The position numbers were made by a program, and so were the translations under genes. Shown in pieces: positions 1 through 9,168 of a stretch of DNA of 64,000 bases. Within the stretch, counting starts at the first letter, position 1. Each line of letters starts with the position of its first letter. Below the pieces are notes generated by a model, which saw only the letters and a program-made list of their open reading frames with translations, was not told the DNA's origin and did no database searches. Source of the stretch: Sediminicola sp035798135 (GTDB lineage Bacteria; Bacteroidota; Bacteroidia; Flavobacteriales; Flavobacteriaceae); assembly GCA_035798135.1 (NCBI GenBank), contig JAPFBR010000003.1:1-64000 (forward strand), read 5' to 3'.

Positions 1-19
1 CTGTCTCCCAAAGCGGCTG

Positions 20-50
20 CAAATATACAACCCTTTTCGTTCCCCGCAAA
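20..50 (-). promoter_or_regulatory. Leftward promoter P2 (TTTG-N19-TATATTTG)
   Basis: On the minus strand, TTTG (50-47) is followed by 19 bases and TATATTTG (27-20), matching the Bacteroidota housekeeping sigma consensus of TTG/TTTG near -33 and TAnnTTTG near -7. The box is followed by GCAGCC, as in P1. It directs transcription out of the left edge of the window. Confidence 0.65.
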
Positions 51-156
51 TAAAAAATGAAAAACTTTCTCCCTTTTCCAATCGCAGTTCCAGAACCCTC
101 AATGAACACGGTTCTTACACCGCTTTTCCCTACACAGCCTACGCTGTTTCGGGCTG

Positions 157-186
157 CAAACCTACAACCTTTCCACAATTCAACAA
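157..186 (-). promoter_or_regulatory. Leftward promoter P1 (TTG-N19-TAGGTTTG)
   Basis: On the minus strand, TTG (186-184) is followed by 19 bases and TAGGTTTG (164-157). The bases after the -7 box are GCAGCC, the same as at P2 about 137 bases downstream. Tandem promoters of this quality are usual upstream of rRNA, tRNA or translation genes. Confidence 0.55.
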
Positions 187-323
187 CACTTTTTTTGCCC
201 TTTTTTTGAAGGAATTTTAAAGTTGTTTTTAAGTCGCTTATAATTAGATTATTGCAGGGACATTTATTTTTAAAAAGGGTATTAAATGTAGTGGATTTAA
301 TTGAATTACACAACTATTTTTTT

Positions 324-998
324 TCAATTCCCAGACTTCTTCCATTTGTTGGAAAGGGATGCATAATCGTAATCCAATACCGACTCCTGTCTTTCCAACT
401 TACTTTCCGCAAAAGCCCTTTGTAAAATATCTTCAATCAAATAATCTTCCATGGTACTCTCTGGGTGGAATTCCTCCTTTATACTTATATTAAAAAATTT
501 GGCCGTTGTATTGTACCAGAAGGCACGCCAACCGCTCCGCAATTCCTTAACCAGGTCAAAGGCTGTTATTCCCGTTTGTCTATGAATCAACTTTACCAAT
601 ATCTGCCCTTCGGTACGGGTCAACTTCTTTAATTCCTCGGAAAACTCATCCTCTATATACTTTTGGACTTTCCTGGTATATTTTCTTCTTTTAGAATTTG
701 ATTTGATAATTTCCAAGCTGTCCGTTAAGTTCACCAGGCGTTCCGAGGCCAATTTGGCATAAGGATATACCTTCAGCGTTTTTCTCTTTAATATATAGTA
801 CCGAAGCTTATCCTTGTAGGATGGGAATTTCAACTGCCCAAAAACGAACACCTCACTAAGGGGAATAGAGCTCACAAAAACAGAATCCCCATACATCTTT
901 ACATATTGTGTAGCAAGGGAATCTACCTCCTCTTCCCCTTGCCCAAAAGCAAAGAGACCCATCAACCCAAAAACAAATACCAACAATTCCTTTTTCAT
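324..998 (-). CDS. DUF4294 domain-containing protein
   Basis: A 224-residue secreted or periplasmic protein of unknown function. Residues 1-20 form a signal peptide (MKKELLVFVFGLMGLFAFGQ) of the Bacteroidota type, with cleavage before or after GQ. The rest is highly charged and predicted to be mostly helical, with the conserved KxYPYAKLASERL stretch and a later RxTGITAFDLVKELRSGW region that I associate with DUF4294. It is transcribed alone, divergent from the M42 peptidase across about 100 bases. The family is largely restricted to Bacteroidota and I know of no experimental role. Assignment rests on recalled family features, so it is fairly but not fully certain. Confidence 0.75.
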   Translation of the reverse strand: MKKELLVFVFGLMGLFAFGQGEEEVDSLATQYVKMYGDSVFVSSIPLSEVFVFGQLKFPSYKDKLRYYILKRKTLKVYPYAKLASERLVNLTDSLEIIKSNSKRRKYTRKVQKYIEDEFSEELKKLTRTEGQILVKLIHRQTGITAFDLVKELRSGWRAFWYNTTAKFFNISIKEEFHPESTMEDYLIEDILQRAFAESKLERQESVLDYDYASLSNKWKKSGN

Positions 999-1100
999 GT
1001 TTCAATCAAACTCAAAAATCGTGCTAAAATTAATCATTAAACCTCAATGTTATTATTAAATAAAAGTGAATATCGTTAAGTTTGTACAAAACAAAATTAC

Positions 1101-2189
1101 ATGAGTTCAAAAAAGATACTTACAAAAAAGTCAATTGATTTTTTTGAGAAATATTTAAACAACCCCTCACCCACTGGATACGAATGTGAAGGACAAAAAA
1201 TATGGATGGATTACCTTAAGCCCTACGTGGATACCTTTATTACGGATACCTATGGTACGGCAGTTGGAATAATCAATCCAGACGCCAAATATAAGGTAGT
1301 GATAGAAGGACATTCGGACGAAATTTCGTGGTATGTCAATTATATTACCGACGAGGGTCTTATCTACGTGATTCGAAATGGCGGTAGTGATCATCAAATT
1401 GCACCATCCAAATGGGTTAACATTCATACAAAAAATGGAATTGTTAAAGGTATCTTCGGATGGCCGGCCATACATACAAGGAAAACCGAAAAAGAAGAGG
1501 CGCCAAAATTGGATAACATCTTCATTGATATTGGAGCAAAAGATAAGGCGGAAGTAGAAAAAATGGGGGTTCATGTTGGTTGTGTGATCACTTACCCAGA
1601 TACTTTCCAAATCCTAAACGGCGATAAGTTTGTTTGCCGTGCCATTGATAACCGTGCCGGAGGCTTTATGATTGCCGAGGTGGCACGACTTCTTCACGAG
1701 AACAAAGTCAAATTACCCTTTGGATTGTACATTACCAACTCGGTCCAGGAAGAAATCGGTTTGCGTGGGGCGGAAATGATCACCCATACCATTAAGCCAA
1801 ATATTGCCATTGTTACCGATGTCTGTCATGACACCACAACACCAATGATAGAAAAGAAAAAACAAGGACATACGGCAATTGGTGCAGGACCTGTTATTAC
1901 TTATGCGCCTGCAGTACAGAACAAGTTGCGCGAACGTATCATGGAAACTGCCGAAGCCCAAAAAATACCATTCCAGCGTATGGCTTCATCCAGGTATACA
2001 GGAACAGATACGGATGCTTTTGCCTACAGCAATGGCGGTGTGGCCTCTGCCCTAATTTCACTGCCTCTGCGATATATGCACACCACAGTAGAAACCGTGC
2101 ATAGGGATGATGTGGAAAATGTGATCAGATTGATTTACGAAACACTTCTAACCATTAAAGACGGGGAATCGTTCAGCTACTTTGAATAA
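1101..2189 (+). CDS. M42 family metallopeptidase (aminopeptidase)
   Basis: A 362-residue cytoplasmic di-metal aminopeptidase of the M42 (FrvX/PepA-like, TET) family, which removes N-terminal residues from peptides. Metal and catalytic residues can be read in order: the H and D of EGHSDEISW, the D of DNRAGG, the EE pair of SVQEEIGLRGAE, the D of TDVCHD and the H of MHTTVETVH. Length fits the family. There is no signal peptide. A TAAGTTTG -7-like box at 1077-1084 lies just before the ATG, giving a very short leader, although no clear -33 element is present. A terminator follows the stop codon. Substrate range cannot be read from sequence. Confidence 0.92.
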   Translation: MSSKKILTKKSIDFFEKYLNNPSPTGYECEGQKIWMDYLKPYVDTFITDTYGTAVGIINPDAKYKVVIEGHSDEISWYVNYITDEGLIYVIRNGGSDHQIAPSKWVNIHTKNGIVKGIFGWPAIHTRKTEKEEAPKLDNIFIDIGAKDKAEVEKMGVHVGCVITYPDTFQILNGDKFVCRAIDNRAGGFMIAEVARLLHENKVKLPFGLYITNSVQEEIGLRGAEMITHTIKPNIAIVTDVCHDTTTPMIEKKKQGHTAIGAGPVITYAPAVQNKLRERIMETAEAQKIPFQRMASSRYTGTDTDAFAYSNGGVASALISLPLRYMHTTVETVHRDDVENVIRLIYETLLTIKDGESFSYFE

Positions 2190-2196
2190 AACTATT

Positions 2197-2223
2197 AAAC
2201 CCTCCCCATCAGGAGGGTTTTTT
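2197..2223 (+). terminator. Rho-independent terminator after the M42 peptidase
   Basis: AAACCCTCC and GGAGGGTTT form a perfect 9-bp stem with loop CCATCA, followed by a run of T. It sits 8 bases after the peptidase stop codon and 13 bases before the NUDIX start, so NUDIX expression needs readthrough or a promoter within this short gap. Confidence 0.85.
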
Positions 2224-2236
2224 AATACCCTATACC

Positions 2237-2785
2237 ATGGATGAACTAATAGACATACTGGATGCTCATGGAAATTACACGGGCAAGCGTCTCATGAAAT
2301 CGGAAGCACATAGAAAAGGGTTGTTCCATCCGACTGTTCATATCTGGTTTTACAATAAAAAAGGAGAAATCCTCTTACAACAAAGAGCAGCTTCCAAAGA
2401 AACCTATCCCCTACTGTGGGATGTCTCGGTTGCCGGTCATATTGGAGCTGGTGAAGACATTGTGTCATCTGCCATACGGGAAATTTCTGAGGAGATTGGA
2501 TTGAATGTATTAGAAACGGACTTGTTCAAAGTAGGTGTTTTTAAATCCGTAAAAAATCATAGGGATGATTTGACCGATTGTGAGTTTCACCACACCTACA
2601 TATGTGAATTAAAAGTTCCATTGGAAACTCTTATAAAACAGGAAAGCGAGGTAAAGGCTTTGACCTTGCTCCCGCTTTCAAAATATATAGAAGAACTACA
2701 ACAAAACAATAGTTCAAAAAAGTATGTATCCCACGATCAATTGTATTTCCAAACCATTATTGAGGCCATAGAAAATCAATCATAG
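2237..2785 (+). CDS. NUDIX hydrolase, isopentenyl-diphosphate isomerase-like
   Basis: A 182-residue NUDIX protein. The Nudix box is complete at about residues 75-97, with the pattern G-x5-E-x7-REISEEIGL, so the metal-binding glutamates are in place. The N-terminal part (DAHGNYTGKRLMKSEAH, then HPTVHIWFYN) resembles the YfcD/Idi-like subgroup that acts on organic diphosphates. True type I isomerases need a catalytic Cys and Glu, and I do not see the TCCSHP-type Cys motif, so a general NUDIX diphosphatase is more likely. The gene converges on hisS and the last 6 bases overlap. Confidence 0.85.
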   Translation: MDELIDILDAHGNYTGKRLMKSEAHRKGLFHPTVHIWFYNKKGEILLQQRAASKETYPLLWDVSVAGHIGAGEDIVSSAIREISEEIGLNVLETDLFKVGVFKSVKNHRDDLTDCEFHHTYICELKVPLETLIKQESEVKALTLLPLSKYIEELQQNNSSKKYVSHDQLYFQTIIEAIENQS

Positions 2786-4156
2786 TTGTTTTACAAAATC
2801 TTCAGGGGCCTCCAAACCATAGGTATGTTGTTCCCCTTTGGCCATGTCTTTGACGATAAACGAATTGTTGGCCAATTCTTGCTCCCCGATCAATACTACA
2901 TAGGGTACATTTCTATTATGGGCATATTTCATTTGCTTTTGCATTTTGGCCGGTGAAGGGTAGAAGTCGGCCTTTACACCCATTTTACGTAGTTTGCCTA
3001 CCAATTTTAAGGCAGCCAAAGCTTCCTTGTCCCCAAAATTAACACATAGCACATCAAGGGATTGATCTATTGCCTTAGGGAAAAGACCCAATTCTTCCAA
3101 GACCAAGTAAATTCGGTCCAAGCCGAAAGAGATACCTACGCCACTGACATCCTTAAGTCCGAATATTCCGGTAAGATCATCATATCGCCCACCCCCACCA
3201 ATGGAACCAAGTTTCACCTTTTCAGGAGCAGCAACCTCAAAAATTGCCCCCGTATAATAATTTAGGCCTCTTGCCAGGGTAACATCCAAGCTTAAAGTTG
3301 CGGATTGCAACCCTAATTCAGTCAAAGTTTCAACAATAAAGGTTAGCTCTTCCGCTCCTTTTGATCCTTCTTCCGAATCTTTCAATAACTCTTTCAATGC
3401 CAAAAGCTGATCCATATTGGAACCTGACATGGCAAACAAAGGGGCCGCCTTTGCAATGGCCTCCTTAGATATACCTTTTTCCAACATTTCTTTCTTGACG
3501 CCTTCTTCCCCAATTTTATCCAATTTATCCAGGGCTACCGTAAAATCAATTAAGTGCTCCTTGGCACCAATAACTTCAGCAATTCCTGCCAATACTTTTC
3601 TATTGTTCAATTTAATGGTAACACCATTTAGACCTAAATCTGTAAATACCGCATCATATAATTGCACCAATTCTACCTCTTGGAGTAAGGAGTTTGCGCC
3701 TACAACATCTGCATCACATTGAAAAAACTCCCTGAATCGTCCTTTTTGGGGCCTATCGGCTCTCCAAACCGGTTGTATCTGATATCTTTTAAAAGGAAAG
3801 TCCAACTCATTTTGGTGCATGACCACATATCTTGCGAAGGGAACGGTCAGATCATACCTCAAGGCTTTTTCCGAAATTTTGGAAGTCAATTGGTTGGAAT
3901 CCCTATTTTCATAGGTGGCATCATCCACCTTCCCTAGGTAATCGCCTGAATTTAAAATTTTAAAGATCAGCCTATCGCCCTCATCGCCGTACTTGCCCAT
4001 AAGGGTTTCCGAATTCTCAAAAGAAGGAGTTTCTATGGGCTGGAAACCAAAAGCCGTAAAGTGTTTTTTTACGATATCAAATATATAATTTCGTTTTACA
4101 ACCTCTGAAGGAGTAAAATCCCTTGTTCCTTTTGGTAATGTTGGTTTTTGTGCCAT
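2780..4156 (-). CDS. hisS: Histidine--tRNA ligase
   Basis: A 458-residue class II aminoacyl-tRNA synthetase that charges tRNA-His. Motif 2 is visible as RPQKGRFREFFQCDAD, followed by the histidine-specific ARGLNYYTGAIFEV segment and the motif 3 region (GISFGLDRIYLVLEEL). The C-terminal 90 residues (DVLCVNFGDKEALAALKLVGKLR onward) are the anticodon-binding domain. Length is slightly longer than the 420-430 residues of the enterobacterial enzyme, as usual for this phylum. It is followed in the opposite orientation by the NUDIX gene, with a 6-base overlap of the 3' ends. Confidence 0.97.
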   Translation of the reverse strand: MAQKPTLPKGTRDFTPSEVVKRNYIFDIVKKHFTAFGFQPIETPSFENSETLMGKYGDEGDRLIFKILNSGDYLGKVDDATYENRDSNQLTSKISEKALRYDLTVPFARYVVMHQNELDFPFKRYQIQPVWRADRPQKGRFREFFQCDADVVGANSLLQEVELVQLYDAVFTDLGLNGVTIKLNNRKVLAGIAEVIGAKEHLIDFTVALDKLDKIGEEGVKKEMLEKGISKEAIAKAAPLFAMSGSNMDQLLALKELLKDSEEGSKGAEELTFIVETLTELGLQSATLSLDVTLARGLNYYTGAIFEVAAPEKVKLGSIGGGGRYDDLTGIFGLKDVSGVGISFGLDRIYLVLEELGLFPKAIDQSLDVLCVNFGDKEALAALKLVGKLRKMGVKADFYPSPAKMQKQMKYAHNRNVPYVVLIGEQELANNSFIVKDMAKGEQHTYGLEAPEDFVKQL

Positions 4157-4221
4157 TATTTTATTGAAGTAACTTAACTATATCTTTGATGTCTCTAGAT
4201 TATAATGTATCCAAGGGAAGA

Positions 4222-4698
4222 TTATTCAATCAATTTATCAAACCAATTGTAGAGATCCCCCTTAGTAATTACAGCTCCTTGTTTAATTAAGGAAAACTTA
4301 TCCAAGTTTTTGTCGTCCGTATAGGCTTTGGAAGCGGTAAGATACTCCACAAAATCCGATTGCCAATTTTTCTTGAACCATTCAAAGCCCTCTGTTGTAG
4401 TCAAGTCTATATTGGGATTCATCACTTTCACGGATATCAATTTCATTTCCTTATCGGTCAATAGAAAGAGGTGCATGTTTTGGGCGGATATATTTTCCAA
4501 GTATGACACCTTCGTCAATACCCCTTCCCACACCAAATCACTGAACACATCAATTTCCTCCTCAGCAACTTCGGGTTTATTGGTTTTTATGCCCTCCCAT
4601 TCTTCTGAGGTAATGGATTGGGTTGCCAAGAAATTTATGAACTCCTGTTGCAACTCTTCCAACTGTTGTTTGGTAAGCCTTGTATATTTCATTTTCAA
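4222..4698 (-). CDS. DUF6495 family protein
   Basis: A 158-residue small cytoplasmic protein of unknown function, acidic and without signal peptide or membrane segment. It opens with a conserved KYTRLTKQQLEELQQEFINFL stretch and contains tryptophans at WEGIK, LVWEGVL, GFEWFKKNW and YNWFD, which I recognise as a family widespread in Flavobacteriia (DUF6495). The start may be the ATG at 4698 or the one two codons further in (4692). It lies upstream of hisS on the same strand with a 65-base gap and could be co-transcribed with it. No function is known to me. Confidence 0.7.
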   Translation of the reverse strand: MKMKYTRLTKQQLEELQQEFINFLATQSITSEEWEGIKTNKPEVAEEEIDVFSDLVWEGVLTKVSYLENISAQNMHLFLLTDKEMKLISVKVMNPNIDLTTTEGFEWFKKNWQSDFVEYLTASKAYTDDKNLDKFSLIKQGAVITKGDLYNWFDKLIE

Positions 4699-4772
4699 TT
4701 TTGAATTTATATCCCTTTGCTGGGATTACTCTCAAGCTTTCACCCAAGTCATATGTTTTCAGCTGCAAAAAT

Positions 4773-4802
4773 AAAAAGGCTATGCAAACTGCACAGCCTT
4801 TT
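4773..4802 (-). terminator. Terminator of the Oar-like receptor gene
   Basis: On the minus strand, AAAAGGCTGTGC pairs with GCATAGCCTTTT (one G-T wobble) around loop AGTTT, followed by T-rich sequence. It starts 22 bases after the receptor stop codon and separates it from the DUF6495-hisS pair. Confidence 0.8.
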
Positions 4803-4824
4803 AAACTTTAAATAACAAAATGTT

Positions 4825-7800
4825 TTAAAAAATATACCTTAAACCAAATTGCGCTTGCCATCTAGATAACAAACTTGTATCAAATCCGTATGTATCACTT
4901 AAGGTTTCGTCAAAACTGTAGGTAGGTACATTTGTATTGGGATCAACGGTAACTCCTATTGGACTTATACTATTTGGTTGTTGAACCACTCCCCAATCGG
5001 AGTTGATCAGGTTACCAACGTTTAACACATCAATACTAAACTGAACGGTGTTTGTTTTATCTCCACCAACCTTAAAGTTATAATCCTGTAAGAATTTCAA
5101 ATCCCATTTTCCTCTCCAAGGTGCCAATGCAGCATAACGCTCCATGTAACCCCCTCTATTATCCCTTAAATAATCATCTTGTTGGATAAAGGCCTCAAAA
5201 GCTTGGGCATCTCCTGCACCAACAAAATTCATTTGTCCAAGCTCACTTGAAGTAGGTATATAAATAAGATCGTTGATAGTTGAGCCATCTCCGTTTAAAT
5301 CTCCACCATACACATAATTATAACGAGCTCCTTGTGCGTACTCAAAGAAGGTTGATAAGGTACTGGCCCATTTCCCATTACCATAATTCCAGTTTTTACT
5401 GGCCACCCCAATAAACCTATGGGTGTCTCCATATTTGGAATAGGAAAGCACATCGGTATTTACATTGTTAACTATGGGATTACCTGCAAATGCATCACTT
5501 GTAATCTCTGCTTCGATAGAGTTGACATCTTTGGCATTCAAATAGCTATAGGCAGCCATGGCGTAAAGACCATTCTTAAATGTCTTCTGTGCTTTAAAAG
5601 ATGTATTCCAAATTCTGCCCTTATCGGAATTTGTAAATACAAATGGCCCTGCACCAAGTCCTTCACTGTTCAATTGATCATCCGCCGTATAGATTGGCCT
5701 GTTATCAACACCAGCAAGAGTACCTGTAGGATCGGTTAAGCCCCAATGTTGAACATGTGCCCCGTTGATGTCCTTGGTATAGGATACGTCCCCTGTCAAA
5801 ATTAATCCGCCTGCCAATCTTTTATCGATTCCTATATTCGTTCTCCAAACCTGTGGAAACTTATAATCCGGATCAACAGCTTGTAAGAAAAACACATCGG
5901 GAGATCCAATTTGATTTCCTAACCAAACAAAAGGAAATCTTCCTGTAAACACACCAGATCCGCCACGAAGTTGCATAGACCTATCTCCATTTACATCCCA
6001 GTTGAAGCCAACCCTTGGAGAAATTAACCAATCATTGCTTGGCATTTGGGTATTGTCAATAAGAACCGTTTCACCAGTATTTGGATTTACATAAGGTCGG
6101 TCAGCAATTACGAAGCCTCTATCAATAACTTCTTGCGCTTTTTTTGCAGAATCAAAGAACAATGGCTTATCAAAACGAATCCCGTAAGTAAGTTTAAAGT
6201 CTTCCGTAGCATTCCATTCATCTTGAACATAGAATGCCAATTGTCCTACATTGGTTTCTGCCAAGGCCCAACCTTCTCCGTCAGGAACACTATTATTGGC
6301 ATTAAATGTTGCCTGTGGCGAGTTAAAATCATAACTGGTAGCATCAAAATCGTCTATATCTACACTTCCAAAAAGATCGAAACCGTAAGCCGTTAAGTTA
6401 AAGGAATTATCAAATTCAAATTTTTCAAAAGAAAAACCAACGGTGTACGTGTGATTACCTTTAAAAATATTCATGTTATTGGTCAACTGAAAAACCTTTT
6501 GATCCAATCTGTTATGCACTGAAAATGGTTCATGACCTGCAATAATATAATTGGTACCGCCTTTCGTAATATTTATTGATGGTGCAGGGGTAGACAATGG
6601 GTTTCTAAAATCGTCGAAATGTGTGTATCCAAATTGTAGTTTATTGGACACTTCATCTGACAAAGTAGAGTTAAGCTCCAATTGAACGGAATTCAACTTA
6701 TTATTGATTTCATATCCAGAATTTTCGAATTGTAAGGTCGTGAAATTAGGACCTCTTTTAGTTATTGCTGTTGGGTGTGCAGGTTTTTCACTTGACGCAT
6801 CCAAGAAGTTATAGATAATAGCCAATCTATTATTATCATTGATGTTCCAATCTAATTTGAAAATACCCTTATTCGATTTGGAACCATAAGTAAACCCTTC
6901 GTACCTACCGGTATCATAACCCACAGCCGCTAGTGCAGATTGCACACCCATTAAATCACTTTCTAAAACTCTAGATTCATTAATTGCTCCGGAACCTGTA
7001 TTTGGAACCCATCCGTTAGTACCCAAATCATCCCTTTCATCCTTTTCAAAGTTGGCAAAGAAGAATAATTTATTCTGAACTATAGGGCCACCAATACTAA
7101 AACCGTATTGATTTTGGCTTAGCTTTGGTTTTACTACATCTTCCCCTTTGATCTTTCCTCCAGTTAGCTCTTCATTCCTGAAAAATCCATAAACGGTTCC
7201 ATGAAGTTCATTGGTACCACTTTTAGTAACCGCATTTACAGATGCACCTGTAAATCCAGATTGGGTAACATCGTAAGGAGCTGTAGATATTTGGATCTGA
7301 TCAATAGCATCCAAAGAAATTGGCTGGGCTCCAGTTTGACCACCGGGAGTTGGTGAATCCAATCCAAATGGATTGTTGAAAATAGCTCCATCCAAAGAAA
7401 AGTTGTTGTATTGGTCATTACGTCCACCAAAAGAATTTCCACTTGCTGTAGGTTCCAACCTTGTAAAATCTTGAGCAGATCTAGAAATTGTAGGCAATCT
7501 TGTCAATTCCCTTTTACCAACACTAGTCTCAGCTCCCGTACGGTCACTACCAAAAGGACCTGTTCCCCTTTCGACAACTATAATAACTTCATCCAATGAC
7601 TGACTGTCAGAAACAAGTTTAACATCCAAATTATAGGTAGCACCCAAGGTTAAATAAACATCCGAATTAGTTTCTGGCTTAAAACCAATATAAGAAATGG
7701 TCACCTTATAAGGTCCACCAACCCTTAGGTTGATAAGGTTAAACCTACCATCTTCATTGGAAATAGACCCATACTTTGTTCCCGTAGGAGTATGAACTGC

Positions 7801-7935
7801 TACGATGTTAGCCCCCAATAAAGGAAGATTCTCATCGTCTATTACCGTACCTCTTATACTAGATGTCGTTACCTGAGCCATAACCAGTCCACTAAAGAAC
7901 AGAAAGGAAATCGCCAATAGAAATTTTGTTTTCAT
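4825..7935 (-). CDS. TonB-dependent receptor, Oar-like
   Basis: A 1036-residue outer-membrane receptor. Residues 1-20 are a signal peptide ending VMAQ. A CarboxypepD_reg beta-sandwich follows (about 25-110, IRGTVIDDENLPLLGANI), then the plug (about 130-245, with SLDGAIFNNPFGL and STAPYDVTQSGFTGASVNAVTKSGTNE), then a long 22-strand-type barrel ending in the aromatic residues YIF. The plug wording matches Oar-type receptors, linked in other bacteria to protein uptake or export and to cell-surface processes. There is no SusD-like partner next to it, so it is not a classical glycan-uptake pair. It is monocistronic, with its own terminator. The substrate cannot be inferred. Confidence 0.9.
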   Translation of the reverse strand: MKTKFLLAISFLFFSGLVMAQVTTSSIRGTVIDDENLPLLGANIVAVHTPTGTKYGSISNEDGRFNLINLRVGGPYKVTISYIGFKPETNSDVYLTLGATYNLDVKLVSDSQSLDEVIIVVERGTGPFGSDRTGAETSVGKRELTRLPTISRSAQDFTRLEPTASGNSFGGRNDQYNNFSLDGAIFNNPFGLDSPTPGGQTGAQPISLDAIDQIQISTAPYDVTQSGFTGASVNAVTKSGTNELHGTVYGFFRNEELTGGKIKGEDVVKPKLSQNQYGFSIGGPIVQNKLFFFANFEKDERDDLGTNGWVPNTGSGAINESRVLESDLMGVQSALAAVGYDTGRYEGFTYGSKSNKGIFKLDWNINDNNRLAIIYNFLDASSEKPAHPTAITKRGPNFTTLQFENSGYEINNKLNSVQLELNSTLSDEVSNKLQFGYTHFDDFRNPLSTPAPSINITKGGTNYIIAGHEPFSVHNRLDQKVFQLTNNMNIFKGNHTYTVGFSFEKFEFDNSFNLTAYGFDLFGSVDIDDFDATSYDFNSPQATFNANNSVPDGEGWALAETNVGQLAFYVQDEWNATEDFKLTYGIRFDKPLFFDSAKKAQEVIDRGFVIADRPYVNPNTGETVLIDNTQMPSNDWLISPRVGFNWDVNGDRSMQLRGGSGVFTGRFPFVWLGNQIGSPDVFFLQAVDPDYKFPQVWRTNIGIDKRLAGGLILTGDVSYTKDINGAHVQHWGLTDPTGTLAGVDNRPIYTADDQLNSEGLGAGPFVFTNSDKGRIWNTSFKAQKTFKNGLYAMAAYSYLNAKDVNSIEAEITSDAFAGNPIVNNVNTDVLSYSKYGDTHRFIGVASKNWNYGNGKWASTLSTFFEYAQGARYNYVYGGDLNGDGSTINDLIYIPTSSELGQMNFVGAGDAQAFEAFIQQDDYLRDNRGGYMERYAALAPWRGKWDLKFLQDYNFKVGGDKTNTVQFSIDVLNVGNLINSDWGVVQQPNSISPIGVTVDPNTNVPTYSFDETLSDTYGFDTSLLSRWQAQFGLRYIF

Positions 7936-7982
7936 TTAAATGTAGTTGAATTAGTAATTATTTAGTCTGGGGTAAAAATATA

Positions 7983-8012
7983 ACAAAAAAAGGCTACCTC
8001 ATGGTAGCCTTT
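7983..8012 (-). terminator. Terminator of the rpsF-rpsR-rplI operon
   Basis: On the minus strand AAAGGCTACC pairs perfectly with GGTAGCCTTT around a 4-base loop, followed by seven T. It lies about 25 bases after the rplI stop codon. Confidence 0.88.
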
Positions 8013-8036
8013 CACATTACTTCTTAACTAAAATTG

Positions 8037-8492
8037 TTAACTAGTTGCTTCTGCAACAACTTCGAACGGGAAATCTATGATAACTTCCCTGTGCAAACGT
8101 ATCTGTGCATTGTATGGTCCGGTCCTTTTTATAGCACCTCCATTGATGCTGATAAATTTCTTGTCGATAGAATGACCAGTCTTTTCCAAAGATGCAGCTA
8201 AATCCATATTGGTGATAGATCCAAATAATTTGTCTGCAGCACCAGTCTTAGCTGTGATTTTTATCTCCAACTGTTTGATTGCCTCGGCCATTTTGGTAGC
8301 CCCATCAACAACTTTTTTCTCTTTATGAGCCTTTTGCTTCAAGTTTTCAGCCAATACTTTCTTAGCTGATGGTGTAGCCATAGCGGCCAACCCTTGAGGA
8401 ATTAGGAAGTTTCTTCCGAAACCATTCTTCACATTTACTAAATCGTCTTTAAAACCTAAGTTCTGTACGTCTTCCTTTAATATAAGTTCCAT
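8037..8492 (-). CDS. rplI: 50S ribosomal protein L9
   Basis: A 151-residue large-subunit protein that binds 23S rRNA near the L1 stalk base. The N-terminal domain begins MELILKEDVQNLGFKDDLVNVKNGFGRNFLIPQG, the typical L9 start with VK.GFGRNFLIP, followed by the long connecting helix (about 42-75) and the C-terminal domain. It is the last gene of rpsF-rpsR-rplI, 13 bases after rpsR, and is followed by a strong terminator. Confidence 0.97.
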   Translation of the reverse strand: MELILKEDVQNLGFKDDLVNVKNGFGRNFLIPQGLAAMATPSAKKVLAENLKQKAHKEKKVVDGATKMAEAIKQLEIKITAKTGAADKLFGSITNMDLAASLEKTGHSIDKKFISINGGAIKRTGPYNAQIRLHREVIIDFPFEVVAEATS

Positions 8493-8505
8493 GATCAGCT
8501 TCTTT

Positions 8506-8802
8506 TTATTTTAATAAATCACCTACATAAGGCATTAACGCTAAATGACGTGCTCTTTTCACAGCAGTTGCCACTTTCCTTTGGTACTTTAAAGAAGTTC
8601 CTGTAAGTCTTCTTGGAAGAAGTTTACCTTGCTCGTTTACCAATTTGATCAAGAAATCCGGATCTTTGTAATCCACATATTTGATCCCTGATTTTTTAAA
8701 TCGGCAATATTTCTTTTGTTTGTTGGTCTCAATGTTCAATGGGGTCAAATACCTGATTTCCCCATCTTTCTTACCTTTTGCTTGTTGTTCTATAGATGAC
8801 AT
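8506..8802 (-). CDS. rpsR: 30S ribosomal protein S18
   Basis: A 98-residue small-subunit protein that binds 16S rRNA as a pair with S6. The core KYCRFKKSGIKYVDYKDPDFL, then GKLLPRRLTGTS and KYQRKVATAVKRARHLALMPY, is diagnostic. The N-terminal extension of about 28 residues is longer than in E. coli (75 residues in total), which is common in this phylum. It sits between rpsF (4-base gap) and rplI in one operon. Confidence 0.97.
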   Translation of the reverse strand: MSSIEQQAKGKKDGEIRYLTPLNIETNKQKKYCRFKKSGIKYVDYKDPDFLIKLVNEQGKLLPRRLTGTSLKYQRKVATAVKRARHLALMPYVGDLLK

Positions 8803-8806
8803 AACG

Positions 8807-9145
8807 TTATGCTTTTGTTTTTAACTTTGTTCTTCTTCTTTCTGCCCAAGAGATAGCATGCTTATCTAACTTAACAGTTAAAAAACGCATAATACGCTCA
8901 TCTCTTCTGAATTCCAATTCATAGCTGGCAATTGCCTCACCTGGCGCAGCGAATTCGAACAAATGGTAAAAACCACTCTTCTTGTGTTGTATTGGATAGG
9001 CTAATTTCTTAAGCCCCCAATTTTCTTTAGACACCATAGTGGCACCTTTGTTAATTAAGAAATCCTCAAATTTCTTAACTGTTTCCTCTATCTGAGTATC
9101 AGATAGAACGGGATTTAAAATGAAAACAGTTTCGTAATGATTCAT
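8807..9145 (-). CDS. rpsF: 30S ribosomal protein S6
   Basis: A 112-residue protein that pairs with S18 on the small subunit. It begins MNHYETVFILNPVLSD, the normal S6 start, and includes ENWGLKKLAYPIQHKKSGFYHLFEF. An in-frame ATG 33 codons upstream (9244) would add a hydrophobic leader foreign to S6 and lies upstream of the promoter -7 box at 9169-9176, so 9145 is chosen as the start. It is the first gene of the rpsF-rpsR-rplI operon. Confidence 0.96.
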   Translation of the reverse strand: MNHYETVFILNPVLSDTQIEETVKKFEDFLINKGATMVSKENWGLKKLAYPIQHKKSGFYHLFEFAAPGEAIASYELEFRRDERIMRFLTVKLDKHAISWAERRRTKLKTKA

Positions 9146-9168
9146 ATGATTAGATTTTTTTAAGTGTG

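Larger units (their letters stand above)
1..323. other. Intergenic region with two leftward promoters
   Basis: No convincing protein gene lies here. The minus strand carries two well-formed Bacteroidota promoters (20-50 and 157-186, listed separately), both pointing out of the window to the left. Between them is a short inverted repeat on the minus strand, AGAACC and GGTTCT separated by 12 bases. The part from about 200 to 323 is very AT-rich. The arrangement suggests the control region of a strongly expressed gene or stable RNA operon just outside the window; that is inference. Confidence 0.6.
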
